Notes: generated by a model from the letters alone, not told the origin. A stretch of DNA of 64,000 bases from Chitinophagaceae bacterium (GCA_947454715.1 CANGMZ010000001.1:1-64000), one strand, 5' to 3'; positions 1-9,671 are shown, counted from the first letter of the stretch. Translations and numbers: made by a program.

Positions 1-2
1 AG

Positions 3-107
3 CCATTCAGTAATTGTGCACTGAGCGCAGGTGTATGCTTTGCGCTTAAAAACGACGACAGCAGACGACATAGAGGCAAAAACGATGTCATCTCAAGACG
101 TAGATAA
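3..107 (+). CDS. C-terminal fragment of a CDS running in from the left edge (product unknown)
   Basis: Frame 3 is open from the edge to TAA at 105-107 (PFSNCALSAGVCFALKNDDSRRHRGKNDVISRRR*), followed by a strong terminator hairpin at 133-180. Confidence 0.35.
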   Translation, partial: PFSNCALSAGVCFALKNDDSRRHRGKNDVISRRR

Positions 108-132
108 GAACAGAATAATCTAATGACATACT

Positions 133-180
133 AAAAAGACAAGGGGTTGATATTTAACGATATCAACCCCTTGTCTTTTT
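133..180. terminator. Bidirectional intrinsic terminator
   Basis: 20-bp perfect stem aaaaagacaaggggttgata / tatcaaccccttgtcttttt, 8-nt loop, between convergent genes. Confidence 0.85.
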
Positions 181-194
181 ATAAAAATATTTAT

Positions 195-629
195 CTATCG
201 TAGTCTGTCCATCGATTTGACCAGTTTTTCATCTTTTCTTATGCCCATAATTGCCAGAACAAGGAATAGTAGGGACACTATAGGCAAAACAGCACCAATA
301 CCATAAGCACCGCCAACATTTGGAGTAGCTTGTTTTAATGCGCTAACGCGTGACAGCATCATGGCAATAAACCCACCGATACTAACAATACTCACAAAAG
401 ATAATGCCAATTGGCGTTTACGGTTGCGGAACATAAAAATGCTGACAAGTGGCAAAAGAATCATTACCATAGCAATTATCAGCGATGGGTAATGGTCGTT
501 AATGCGCAGTTCGTGAGGCATATCTACCCCGTTTACTGTTTCGTGCCACTTATAAAGAGCGGTAACCAACAGGCAACCATTTAAAAGCGCAGCAATTAAC
601 AGAAAGAGTGATTGTTTACGTTGAATCAT
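195..629 (-). CDS. DUF4293-like small membrane protein
   Basis: 144 aa, MIQRKQSLFLLIAALLNG... N-terminus and four predicted TM segments typical of Bacteroidota DUF4293. Confidence 0.75.
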   Translation of the reverse strand: MIQRKQSLFLLIAALLNGCLLVTALYKWHETVNGVDMPHELRINDHYPSLIIAMVMILLPLVSIFMFRNRKRQLALSFVSIVSIGGFIAMMLSRVSALKQATPNVGGAYGIGAVLPIVSLLFLVLAIMGIRKDEKLVKSMDRLR

Positions 630-658
630 AAAAGCGGAATATTATAAATGTTTTTTTA

Positions 659-1930
659 TTAGCTAATCATGTCTTTACCGAAGTATGGTTGTAGTGCAGC
701 TGGTATCTTTATACCATCAGCTGTTTGATTATTCTCTAAAAGGCATGCCATGATACGCGGTAAAGCCAATGAGCTACCATTCAGTGTGTGTACCAACTGT
801 GTTTTGCCATCAGCACCCTTGTAGCGTATTTTCATACGGTTTGCCTGAAATACTTCAAAGTTTGATACTGAACTCACTTCCAACCAACGTTCCTGAGCCG
901 CACTGTATACTTCAAAATCGTAGGTAATAGCGGCAGTAAAACTCATATCACCACCACACAGGCGAAGGATACGATATGGTAATTCCAGGTTCTGTAACAG
1001 TTGTTCTACATGGGCTACCATGCCTTCGAGCATATCATAGCTGCTAGAGGGGTGAGATAGTTGCACAATCTCTACTTTGTCAAATTGATGTACACGATTA
1101 AGACCACGGACATCTTTGCCATAAGAACCTGCTTCACGGCGGAAACAAGGAGAGTAAGCGGTCATTTTAACCGGCAATTCACTTTCCTGAACAATGACAT
1201 CACGGTATATGTTAGTAATCGGAACTTCAGCTGTTGGTATCAGATAAAAGCCATCTTCTGTGACATGATACATCTGACCTTCTTTGTCAGGTAACTGTCC
1301 TGTACCATAAGCTGTAGCAGCGTTTACCATGAATGGAGGACAATATTCTTTGTAGCCGGCATCCATGTTATAATTAAGAAAATAATTAATCAGCGCACGC
1401 TGTAATCGTGCACCCTGACCCATGAATACAGGAAACCCACTACCTGTTATTTTATTACCCAGTTCAAAATCTATAAGGCTGTATTTAGCGGCCAGATCCC
1501 AATGGGGTGCTTTATGTTCATTGAGCGTAGGCATTGTTCCGCCGGTGCGTACAATTTCGTTTTCTTCAGGTGTTCTGCCTGCTGGCACACTGCTATGTGG
1601 TAGGTTAGGCAGGCGCACCAATGTATCATTGAGCTCATTTTCCAGGTCTGCCAGTGCCTGAGCTATTTCTTTTGCTTTCTCTTTACCTGCAGATACCTGC
1701 GCTTTCAACACTTCGGCCTGTTCTTTTTCGCCCTTAGCCATGTGTGCTCCTATTGCTTTTGCTGCTGTGTTGGCTGCATTGGCAATATTGTCATTTTCTA
1801 CCTGTAACACCCTACGGCGCTCATCGAGATTTATTATGGTATCTACCAGTTCGGTTTCTTTAAAGTTTTTCTTCTTTAAGCCAGCCAGCACCAGTTCTTT
1901 GTCTTGTCTGAATAGTTGTATAGGTAACAT
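659..1930 (-). CDS. serS: Seryl-tRNA synthetase
   Basis: Full-length 423 aa; N-terminal coiled coil; class II motifs (FRREAGSYGKDVRGLNRVHQFDKVEIV; NGSSLALPRIMACLLENNQ). Confidence 0.97.
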   Translation of the reverse strand: MLPIQLFRQDKELVLAGLKKKNFKETELVDTIINLDERRRVLQVENDNIANAANTAAKAIGAHMAKGEKEQAEVLKAQVSAGKEKAKEIAQALADLENELNDTLVRLPNLPHSSVPAGRTPEENEIVRTGGTMPTLNEHKAPHWDLAAKYSLIDFELGNKITGSGFPVFMGQGARLQRALINYFLNYNMDAGYKEYCPPFMVNAATAYGTGQLPDKEGQMYHVTEDGFYLIPTAEVPITNIYRDVIVQESELPVKMTAYSPCFRREAGSYGKDVRGLNRVHQFDKVEIVQLSHPSSSYDMLEGMVAHVEQLLQNLELPYRILRLCGGDMSFTAAITYDFEVYSAAQERWLEVSSVSNFEVFQANRMKIRYKGADGKTQLVHTLNGSSLALPRIMACLLENNQTADGIKIPAALQPYFGKDMIS

Positions 1931-2163
1931 ATATTGTATTTATTATCGCTCACAAAGATAGTAAATGGAAACAGACTTTGGGGTGACCAGTTGCAATGTG
2001 CTGCTGCGTTTGGTAAAATGGCTACATATTTCATTGTCTTTGTTTTTATATGTAACTACCTGAGTGGCCGATTTGTGTTGTTTTGCGGCGTTGGTAAGTG
2101 TTTACTTACCCAATTGTTCTCCGTGTGTACGAGTCGGCAATTCAAACTCACAATTTTTCAACT

Positions 2164-2171
2164 TATATTTG
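2164..2171 (+). promoter_or_regulatory. Bacteroidota -7 element (TAnnTTTG) for pheS
   Basis: TATATTTG, 6 nt before ATG 2178. Confidence 0.6.
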
Positions 2172-2177
2172 TGCCCT

Positions 2178-3206
2178 ATGGCATCCTTACAGGAGCAGAT
2201 CCAACAATACGAACAAGAGATAATAGCATTCCAGTCTGCTAATGCAGCTGAACTTGAAGATTTCCGCATACGCTTTTTAGGTGCAAAAGGCATCGTAAAG
2301 CAGATATTCGGGGAGATGAAGAATGTACCTGCCGACCAACGTAAGGAAGCGGGACAGATGCTCAATGCATTCAAGATACTTGCAGAAGAAAAATACGATT
2401 CATTTAAAGCTCAGCAGGTAGATACCAAGGCTTCAGGCCCGCTGGTTGATCACACTTTGCCGGGTACACCGCTGCCATTAGGCACTCGCCACCCGCTGCG
2501 TGTAGTCGAAAATAAGATCGTGTCTATATTTGAGCGCATTGGGTTCAGTGTGGCAACAGGTCCGGAGATAGAAGATGATTGGCATAATTTCACTTCGTTG
2601 AACATGCCGGAGCATCACCCGGCTCGTGACATGCAGGATACATTTTATGTGTCTACAAACCCCGATTGGGTATTGCGTACACATACTTCTTCTACGCAGG
2701 CACGTATTTTGGAAACAGAATCATTGCCTATAAGAGTAATTTGTCCGGGACGAGTGTATCGTAATGAGACAATTTCTGCTCGTGCACACTGTTTCTTCCA
2801 TCAGTGCGAAGGGTTGTATGTAGATAAGAATGTATCTTTTGCTGATTTGAAACAAACGCTCTATTACTTTGTTACCGAAATGTTTGGTGAAAATACTAAG
2901 GTTCGTTTCCGCCCGTCATATTTTCCGTTCACTGAGCCAAGTGCAGAAATGGATATTTCTTGTACCGTATGTGGTGGCAGTGGTTGCAATCTTTGTAAAC
3001 ATACCGGTTGGGTAGAGATACTAGGTTGTGGCATGGTACACCCAAATATGTTGCGCAATTTCGGTATTGATCCTGAAGTATATACCGGTTTCGCATTCGG
3101 TATGGGTGTGGAACGTATCACTCAGGTGAAGTATCAGGTAAATGATTTACGCATGTATTCGCAAAATGATGTACGTTTCTTACGGCAGTTTCAAGCCATA
3201 CAGTAG
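2178..3206 (+). CDS. pheS: Phenylalanyl-tRNA synthetase alpha subunit
   Basis: HPLRVVENKIVSIFERIGFSVATGPEIEDDWHNF..., class II motifs. ATG at 2178 (MASLQEQIQQYEQ) preferred over the longer ORF start at 2064. Confidence 0.97.
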   Translation: MASLQEQIQQYEQEIIAFQSANAAELEDFRIRFLGAKGIVKQIFGEMKNVPADQRKEAGQMLNAFKILAEEKYDSFKAQQVDTKASGPLVDHTLPGTPLPLGTRHPLRVVENKIVSIFERIGFSVATGPEIEDDWHNFTSLNMPEHHPARDMQDTFYVSTNPDWVLRTHTSSTQARILETESLPIRVICPGRVYRNETISARAHCFFHQCEGLYVDKNVSFADLKQTLYYFVTEMFGENTKVRFRPSYFPFTEPSAEMDISCTVCGGSGCNLCKHTGWVEILGCGMVHPNMLRNFGIDPEVYTGFAFGMGVERITQVKYQVNDLRMYSQNDVRFLRQFQAIQ

Positions 3207-3235
3207 ATACGCAATATTAATAGGATCACAGTTAT

Positions 3236-3266
3236 ATAGCAGGCAGTCTTTATGGTTGCCTGCTAT
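3236..3266 (+). terminator. Intrinsic terminator of pheS
   Basis: atagcaggca / tgcctgctat stem followed by tgtttt. Confidence 0.7.
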
Positions 3267-3331
3267 TGTTTTAATGGGTATTGTAATTAGGTTGTTATCA
3301 ACTGTGGTTCTTACTATAATAAGTAATTTTA

Positions 3332-4399
3332 TTGCTATCTTTAAACTTTAACGGCACTCTTTTGTACATAAAAACACGGATTTCATATACCGTTAGTCTA
3401 TTGTCTGACCACTTTGCGAAACTACTTTTGCCTTTTTTGCTGGCGATGGTGTTGTTGGGTGCATGCAATGGCAAACAAAAGAGCATCAACCAAATCGTGT
3501 TCAAGGCGCAAAAAGACGCCATGATTGATAAGTATTCCAAGATTCCGCATGATGAAATTATACAACAAGCCGCTGACAACAGGTTGTATAGTGAGCTAAG
3601 AGAGTACTATAAAAAAGCACTGATAAGATTAAAGTCGCATACCGATAATGATTGTGCCAAACTGATTATTGTTGCGCTTACTATTGAGACCGGTAAATAC
3701 GCTACCCCTGCCAATACCTATGGTATACCTTTTATTTTCGTAACAGCAGACAATATGGGGCTTGATTATTATGACCTTACACCTGCAATAGCTGAAAATG
3801 ATGTTACGGAGCTTACTCAGACTACTGAAGATGGAGCTTGGTCTAAGAAGGGAGCCGTATTTATAGCGGATAAGCTGGATTCTATTATCAGCAGGTATAC
3901 AGACTATCATAGTAGTAAGAGATTCCCTCCGGTGAAAAAACCCGAAACTTTTGGCGATTTGCCACCGGGGCAAGATGAAGATATGTATGATTATGGCGAT
4001 GTTCCGTATCATCTGAAAGTCAACAGCCAGGGCTTGCGGATGGATCATGACCTTACTTTCCCTAAGACTAAACAAACCATTCTTATATTAGGTGATGCTG
4101 AGGTGTTCAGCCCTATGTTAAGCAATGAGTTTACGGCTACTGCTATATTGCAAAAACGCCATCCTGATAAAGAGATTATTAATGCAGGTGTGCGCCATTA
4201 TACGATGGATGATTATGAGTCGCTGTATCTGGAAAAGGCAAGGTTCGCAGAGCCGGATATTGTCATTGTTTGTACAAATGGTGGAGACATACTTAATCAG
4301 TACTTCGCTCATCGTAATAAATATGGTCGTAGTGATAAGATATATGAGCCGAGCGATGTAGAGGCCCTTTTCTACAATCAGCTTTATGGTAAAAATTAA
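3332..4399 (+). CDS. Secreted/lipoprotein-like SGNH/GDSL-hydrolase-like protein with altered catalytic blocks
   Basis: LVGAC-like lipobox (LLAMVLLGACNGK); NSQGLRMDHD...TILILGDAEVF...IINAGVRHY...PDIVIVCTNGGDI resembles the SGNH layout NSxGlR...GDS...NAG...PDlvvl. The exact start is uncertain (track start is TTG). Confidence 0.55.
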   Translation: MLSLNFNGTLLYIKTRISYTVSLLSDHFAKLLLPFLLAMVLLGACNGKQKSINQIVFKAQKDAMIDKYSKIPHDEIIQQAADNRLYSELREYYKKALIRLKSHTDNDCAKLIIVALTIETGKYATPANTYGIPFIFVTADNMGLDYYDLTPAIAENDVTELTQTTEDGAWSKKGAVFIADKLDSIISRYTDYHSSKRFPPVKKPETFGDLPPGQDEDMYDYGDVPYHLKVNSQGLRMDHDLTFPKTKQTILILGDAEVFSPMLSNEFTATAILQKRHPDKEIINAGVRHYTMDDYESLYLEKARFAEPDIVIVCTNGGDILNQYFAHRNKYGRSDKIYEPSDVEALFYNQLYGKN

Positions 4400-4410
4400 A
4401 TCCTTGCTAA

Positions 4411-4953
4411 ATGCCGGAAAATATAGAAGAACTAAAATATCCCATTGGCAGATACATGAAGCCGGAAGGGTACAACGCCAATGAGTTGCGCAGTTGGATA
4501 AACATCCTGAAAGCACTACCGATGTGGATGGATGCCTGTATTGAGAATTTAGATGTATATCAGTTAGAAACACCCTATAGAGAAGGGGGTTGGACCATAC
4601 AGCAGGTTGTGCACCATGTAGCCGATAGCCACCTGAATGCATTTATAAGATTAAAACTTGCATTAACAGAAGACAACCCTACAGTAAAACCATATAAAGA
4701 AGAGTTGTGGGCCGCGCTGGAAGACACGAAGCAAGTGCCGGTAAATGTATCTGTTACCATGTTGCACGCGGTGCATAGACGCATGGTAGCTTTGTTAGAG
4801 CGTATGACCGATGCGCAGTGGCTGCGCACCTATTACCACCCGGAGCAAGAAAGGAGTGTGCCGATATGGGAAATGGTAGCTATGTACGCTTGGCACAGTA
4901 AGCACCACACAGAGCACATTCGCCGGCTCAGAGAGCGGATGGGTTGGTATTGA
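4411..4953 (+). CDS. YfiT/BstA-like DinB-fold putative metal-dependent hydrolase
   Basis: YPIGRYMKP...GGWTIQQVVHHVADSHLNAFIRLKLALTED...YAWHSKHHTEHIRRLRERMGW; DinB-type His triad. Confidence 0.88.
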   Translation: MPENIEELKYPIGRYMKPEGYNANELRSWINILKALPMWMDACIENLDVYQLETPYREGGWTIQQVVHHVADSHLNAFIRLKLALTEDNPTVKPYKEELWAALEDTKQVPVNVSVTMLHAVHRRMVALLERMTDAQWLRTYYHPEQERSVPIWEMVAMYAWHSKHHTEHIRRLRERMGWY

Positions 4954-5035
4954 GCCCAGTAGCTAATATTAGCATCTTTGTTATTTTGTTTAAATTGAAA
5001 ATTGCTGCTTACTTTTATAAAATAAAACACCTCTT

Positions 5036-5527
5036 ATGTCCGGTACTTTAATTTTTGTTCATAGCCTTCTGCGCTATTTTGTTATTATTCTTACTATTGT
5101 TGTTGCTGCACAAGCCGTTATGGGCATGACCGGTAATAAAACGTTTACTCCCGGCAATCGCAAGGCAGCATTATTTATGATGATTGCCTGTGATCTTCAG
5201 TTGTTAGTAGGTCTTGGCGTGTACTTCCTCGGTGGTCATTTACAAGCAATGCAGCAGCCGGGTGCTATGGCTAATCATTACACTCGTTTTTATGGCATGG
5301 AACACCCTATGAGTATGATTATAGGTATTGTTTTAGTGCATCTGGCATACAAAGCTGCAAAATCAGCAATGGGTGATGCTCAGAAATTTAAGCGTGTATT
5401 CTGGTTCGCATTTATTGCATTGCTGTTATTTGTATCTCAGACGCCTTGGCCATCTAAAAAAGATACTGCAAAACCTTGGTTGCCCGGTATGGCAATGATT
5501 TCTGCGCCTGCTGCTGCTCATGCTTAG
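5036..5527 (+). CDS. Integral membrane protein, four predicted TM segments
   Basis: 163 aa hydrophobic protein with conserved His residues. Confidence 0.65.
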   Translation: MSGTLIFVHSLLRYFVIILTIVVAAQAVMGMTGNKTFTPGNRKAALFMMIACDLQLLVGLGVYFLGGHLQAMQQPGAMANHYTRFYGMEHPMSMIIGIVLVHLAYKAAKSAMGDAQKFKRVFWFAFIALLLFVSQTPWPSKKDTAKPWLPGMAMISAPAAAHA

Positions 5528-6254
5528 GAAAATATTACAGCCCTTATATACAGCGTATGTGTTTCTTACTTTTTTGGTAAGTATACTGATAGTATTGCCA
5601 ATAGTTGCGATATTTAGTATCAGTGACAATTACAAAGGGCGGAAGCGGGTTCACTCAGTGGTGAGAGGTTGGAGCATACTGTGGTTGTGGCTTATAGGCA
5701 TGCCGGTAAAAGTGAAAGGTAGAATGCCCGAAGGTCGCTACATAATAGTCGCTAATCATATCTCCTATATGGATACGCTGGTTATTTTTCCGGCTATTCC
5801 TTCTTTTTTTCGTCCGTTAGGTAAAAAAGAGATGAGTAAGGTGCCGCTCTTTGGGTTTATCTATAAACAAATAGTGATACTGGTAGATAGGAGCAGTGCC
5901 GTGAGCAGGGCGGTAAGCATGCGCCTAATGTGGCGTGTGTTGCGTAAAGAGGGGCACATCCTTCTTTTCCCGGAGGGCACCTTCAATGAAACGGCTGATA
6001 CACTTAAAAGTTTTTATGATGGGGCGTTTAAACTGGCACTAACAACCCAAACAGATATTTTGCCGCTTATTTTGCCAGATACTGTTGACCGTTGGCACTA
6101 CAGTGCCTGGTGGAAGGTATGGCCGGGTAAAAACAGAGCTATATTTCTCAATCCGGTAAAAGTGAACGGAAGGCAGATTGGTCAGCTTGCAGAATTTAAG
6201 CAGGAAGTATTTTCTGAGATGGAAAAAGAGCTAAATAAGTATTACAAACCCTGA
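5520..6254 (+). CDS. 1-acyl-sn-glycerol-3-phosphate acyltransferase (PlsC family)
   Basis: NHISYMDTLV (NHxxxxD-type block) and FPEGTFNE motifs; overlaps the upstream ORF by 8 nt. Confidence 0.92.
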   Translation: MLRKILQPLYTAYVFLTFLVSILIVLPIVAIFSISDNYKGRKRVHSVVRGWSILWLWLIGMPVKVKGRMPEGRYIIVANHISYMDTLVIFPAIPSFFRPLGKKEMSKVPLFGFIYKQIVILVDRSSAVSRAVSMRLMWRVLRKEGHILLFPEGTFNETADTLKSFYDGAFKLALTTQTDILPLILPDTVDRWHYSAWWKVWPGKNRAIFLNPVKVNGRQIGQLAEFKQEVFSEMEKELNKYYKP

Positions 6255-6341
6255 TGCAGAGGCGAATTAAATTGTTTTTAGTAATGCCCTTAGGGTAGTT
6301 TTAAATATAATATAGCAAAAAATTTGTGAAAAACGGCAAAA

Positions 6342-6365
6342 AATAAGTATCATTGACTACTTATT
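6342..6365. repeat. 8-bp inverted repeat, operator-like
   Basis: AATAAGTA tcattgac TACTTATT in the AT-rich leader of the next gene. Confidence 0.35.
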
Positions 6366-6504
6366 GCGGGCTGTACTGGCAAAAAAGGATAAAAAAGTGA
6401 ACAATTACTATTAAAAATCCGTTTTTAATTATAAAAAATTGTGTGAAAGTTCTAATTTTATCGCTGCAACAATCCGTTACTTATAAAAATCATTAACTGA
6501 ATAA

Positions 6505-7230
6505 ATGGTCTATATGCAAAAGGGTATATTTAAAAGTGTTTCTACGCTGGCAATGTTATTGCTGGTTGCTTTGAATTTCAATTCTTACGGTCAGGATATC
6601 GTGAAAGTAAGAAACCAAAACTTTACCTCTTACTTCTCAAAATCTCAGCACCTGCCGGTATTGGTTGTTTATACACTTACTCCTGAGTTGTTTAACTGTA
6701 GCAAGCAAAAAGGCGAAAGTGGTATTAAGTTGAGTACAGACCCTCAGTTGCCTGAGTTCTCCTCTCTTGGCGATGATTACAACAACACTCAGTTCGATCA
6801 TGCTCAGATGATGTCTCCTGATGAGAATACTTGCGATAAAGATGCATACAGAGAGAGCTATTACTACACTAATGTAATGCCAATGCCAAAAAATCTTTAC
6901 AAGAGTCTTTGGGAAAAATTACAGCAGAAAGAAATGGCTAAGGCTAAGAAGTACAAGAAAATAAAAGTGTTTTCAGGTACTGTAGGTCGTAACTGGATTA
7001 TTGGTGCAGATAACAATATCATCGTTCCTGAATATTGCTGGAAAGTGATTTACATTCCTAGCACTGACGAATACCTTTGCTATCAGTTCCACAACATCGA
7101 GCCATACTTCGATAAAGACAAATTGGAACTCCACAAAGTAGATATCAATACTATTGAGTCTCTTGCCGGTGTACATTTTGTAAATGGTGTTATCTCTGCC
7201 AGCTACGTATCACCAACTCCAAATAATTAA
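6505..7230 (+). CDS. Secreted DNA/RNA non-specific endonuclease (NUC1)-like protein, divergent active site
   Basis: Signal peptide; DDYNNTQFDHAQMMSPDENTCDKDAYRESYYYTNVMPMPKNLYKSLWEKLQ...VFSGTVG...IIVPEYCWKVI parallels the NUC1 pattern DY..s.yDRGH...S..a...tF.lsN..PQ...N...W..lE...v.tG....vP..ykv. Confidence 0.6.
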   Translation: MVYMQKGIFKSVSTLAMLLLVALNFNSYGQDIVKVRNQNFTSYFSKSQHLPVLVVYTLTPELFNCSKQKGESGIKLSTDPQLPEFSSLGDDYNNTQFDHAQMMSPDENTCDKDAYRESYYYTNVMPMPKNLYKSLWEKLQQKEMAKAKKYKKIKVFSGTVGRNWIIGADNNIIVPEYCWKVIYIPSTDEYLCYQFHNIEPYFDKDKLELHKVDINTIESLAGVHFVNGVISASYVSPTPNN

Positions 7231-7255
7231 TACTCCCTTTTAATAAACGATACTG

Positions 7256-7280
7256 ATCCGCTACACATTGTGTAGCGGAT
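7256..7280 (+). terminator. Intrinsic terminator
   Basis: atccgctacac att gtgtagcggat followed by poly-T. Confidence 0.85.
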
Positions 7281-7436
7281 TTTTTTTTGAGGTCAAAATA
7301 TTTATTTTATAGTAGGTGGTAATGCTTAACAAATTGTTTAGCTTCGTAATAGTTATAGATGATTGTTGTCAGTTAGTTGATATGGTCGTTTAGATGCTGA
7401 AATATATCTCCTTTACATGAAAACATATTACTCAGG

Positions 7437-8486
7437 ATGGTTGTTTACGATAGGTTGTCCCGCATTCGTCTTTTAAGAAAGCACTACTCCTTCAAATTCC
7501 TATTCATTGCATTTATTGGTATTCATTTACCTCTGATAGGTGTAACACTTTATTTATGGGAATCTCCTGCTCCGGTTGATGGCTTCAAAGTTGTGCTACT
7601 GACTCTTGTACTAACATTAGCGGCAACATCTGTTACCTTATTAGTGTTAAACAAACTTCTGGCACCACTTCACTTAGCGCAGGTCTCACTCGAAGTGTAT
7701 CTTAAAGAAAGAAGATTACCTGAGTTGCCATTACACTATCAGGATGAAGCAGGCACATTACTCAGTAATATCCATAATACTATACAACAACTAGACCTTC
7801 TGATAATGGAAAAGACAGGGGTCATCGATTTACTCTCGCACGATATGCGTAGCCCCATAGCAAGAATAATAGGGCTATCGCAGGTGCAAAAAATAGATCA
7901 TGAAGCCGGTAATACCAACCTCTATTCAGATGAGATCATTAAAGAATGCAATAATGCTCTTGCCCTGTTAAATGATGTACTGGGTATACTCAAGCAAGAG
8001 GAAATGATGGGGCGGAGTATAACCTTGGTCAATACCTCGATTGCAGCGATTTTAAAGAAGTGTATCGATTCTGCCGATCAGGCTGCTGCACGCAAAAAAT
8101 TGTCGTGGAATGTAGTAGTAGATAACGAGTTGAAGACAGAGTTGGAGCCAATCTTGTTTGCACAGGCTATCAAAAATGTGTTGAGTAATGCCATTAAGTT
8201 TTCTCCTCAAGATGGTACAATTTCTATAGAGTCAAAGATATCGGGTAGGGAATTATTCCTGAGTGTAAAGGATATGGGTATAGGTTTTGACCCTAAGGAT
8301 AAGGAATTGCTCTTTAATCGTTTTACCAAAGCGGGTAGAAAAGGAACAAATGGGGAACCATCTGTAGGTTTGGGGTTGTATCTGTGTAAGAAAATAATAC
8401 AACGTCAGGGAGGTGAGCTTATTGCAGAAAGTGAAGGAGACGGCAAGGGTGCAACATTTACATTTATTATGCCACTGAAAAACTAA
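7437..8486 (+). CDS. Sensor histidine kinase, apparently orphan
   Basis: Two TM segments; H-box LLSHDMRSPIARIIG; N-box NVLSNAIKFSP; G-boxes DMGIGFD and GLGLYLCKKI; no adjacent response regulator. Confidence 0.93.
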   Translation: MVVYDRLSRIRLLRKHYSFKFLFIAFIGIHLPLIGVTLYLWESPAPVDGFKVVLLTLVLTLAATSVTLLVLNKLLAPLHLAQVSLEVYLKERRLPELPLHYQDEAGTLLSNIHNTIQQLDLLIMEKTGVIDLLSHDMRSPIARIIGLSQVQKIDHEAGNTNLYSDEIIKECNNALALLNDVLGILKQEEMMGRSITLVNTSIAAILKKCIDSADQAAARKKLSWNVVVDNELKTELEPILFAQAIKNVLSNAIKFSPQDGTISIESKISGRELFLSVKDMGIGFDPKDKELLFNRFTKAGRKGTNGEPSVGLGLYLCKKIIQRQGGELIAESEGDGKGATFTFIMPLKN

Positions 8487-8552
8487 CATTGAATAGCAAA
8501 ATGGCTAATCAAGTTAATGACCAGCCCTATTCAAGTATCTTCAAACAATGAG

Positions 8553-9551
8553 TTATGCCAGATCTATCTCTGTATTGTCACCAATATTTAGGCTTTGGCT
8601 CAGACCGCGCACAAACGCATCGCTACCTATAATGCTTGAGTTAAGTACTACATGCTGTAACTCTGCATAAGAACCAATAATAGAGTCTTTCACAATTGAG
8701 GATTCTATTTTTGTATTCTCCCCAATAGTGACATTAGGGCCAATAATAGAATTCTTGATATTGCAGCCTTCTGCAATATTCACCGGGTGAATAATTACAG
8801 TGTTGTTAAATACTGCAGTATTCTTATTGCCCTGAGCATCTTCCATCTGCTTGAGCAAAATAGCATTGGTTGATAGCAAGGTCTCTTTCTGACCACAATC
8901 AAACCAGTTGTTTACTCTGAATGCATGCAAGGCTATGCCGTCTTCAACCATGTGCTGTAATGCACTGGTGAGGTGGTATTCGCCATTTTCATCGGCAGTG
9001 TTGTTGAGGTGCTTGTTAAGTGCCGCAAACATGCTGCTGGTCTCCTTTATGTAGTAGATGCCCACCATTGCCATGTTAGACTTTGGTATCAATGGCTTTT
9101 CTACCATACGGACCACATTGTCTTTATTGTCCAGTTCGGCAACACCAAAGCGACGGGGATCATCGACCTTGCGAACCCCTATTTGAGATACACCGCTACT
9201 CAACACTTCTTTTACGTTGTAGTCGCAAACAGTATCACCCAGCACTATCATTACCTCATCGTCACCCACAGCATCTTTGGTCAGCCAAATAGCATGACCT
9301 GTGCCTCTGCGGTCGTTTTGAGTAACAAATGTATGTTTTAGATGAGGGTATCTTTTGTCTATATATCGTTGTATTTTCTCACCCAGATAGCCAATCACAA
9401 ATACGAATTCGGTAACCCCGGCATCTATAAGCTGATCTACTATTACCCCAAGAATTGTTTTACCCGCAATAGGGATAAGTGCTTTGGGTTGGGTGTACGT
9501 TAATGGGCGCAGTTTGGTACCGGCTCCCGCAACAGGAATAATTGCTTTCAC
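8553..9551 (-). CDS. Sugar nucleotidyltransferase (NTP_transferase with left-handed beta-helix C-terminus)
   Basis: KAIIPVAGAGTKLRPLTYTQPKALIPIAGKTIL nucleotide-binding motif; hexapeptide repeats (IIGPNVTIGENTKIESSIV); GTG start. Confidence 0.9.
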   Translation of the reverse strand: MKAIIPVAGAGTKLRPLTYTQPKALIPIAGKTILGVIVDQLIDAGVTEFVFVIGYLGEKIQRYIDKRYPHLKHTFVTQNDRRGTGHAIWLTKDAVGDDEVMIVLGDTVCDYNVKEVLSSGVSQIGVRKVDDPRRFGVAELDNKDNVVRMVEKPLIPKSNMAMVGIYYIKETSSMFAALNKHLNNTADENGEYHLTSALQHMVEDGIALHAFRVNNWFDCGQKETLLSTNAILLKQMEDAQGNKNTAVFNNTVIIHPVNIAEGCNIKNSIIGPNVTIGENTKIESSIVKDSIIGSYAELQHVVLNSSIIGSDAFVRGLSQSLNIGDNTEIDLA

Positions 9552-9671
9552 AAAACTAAATTAAGCTGTGAAATTACGATTTAATATGATAATGACCCCG
9601 ATTGAAATTGTAAATTGTGAAAGACAAATATGCATGTAGAGCTACATCTTAATCATGTCATATTTGTAAGT

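Noticed and set aside
1061-1961. Plus-strand ORFs of 73-79 aa inside serS
   Set aside because: Antisense to a clearly conserved gene, with no recognisable domain or signal; normal by-product of open frames opposite coding sequence
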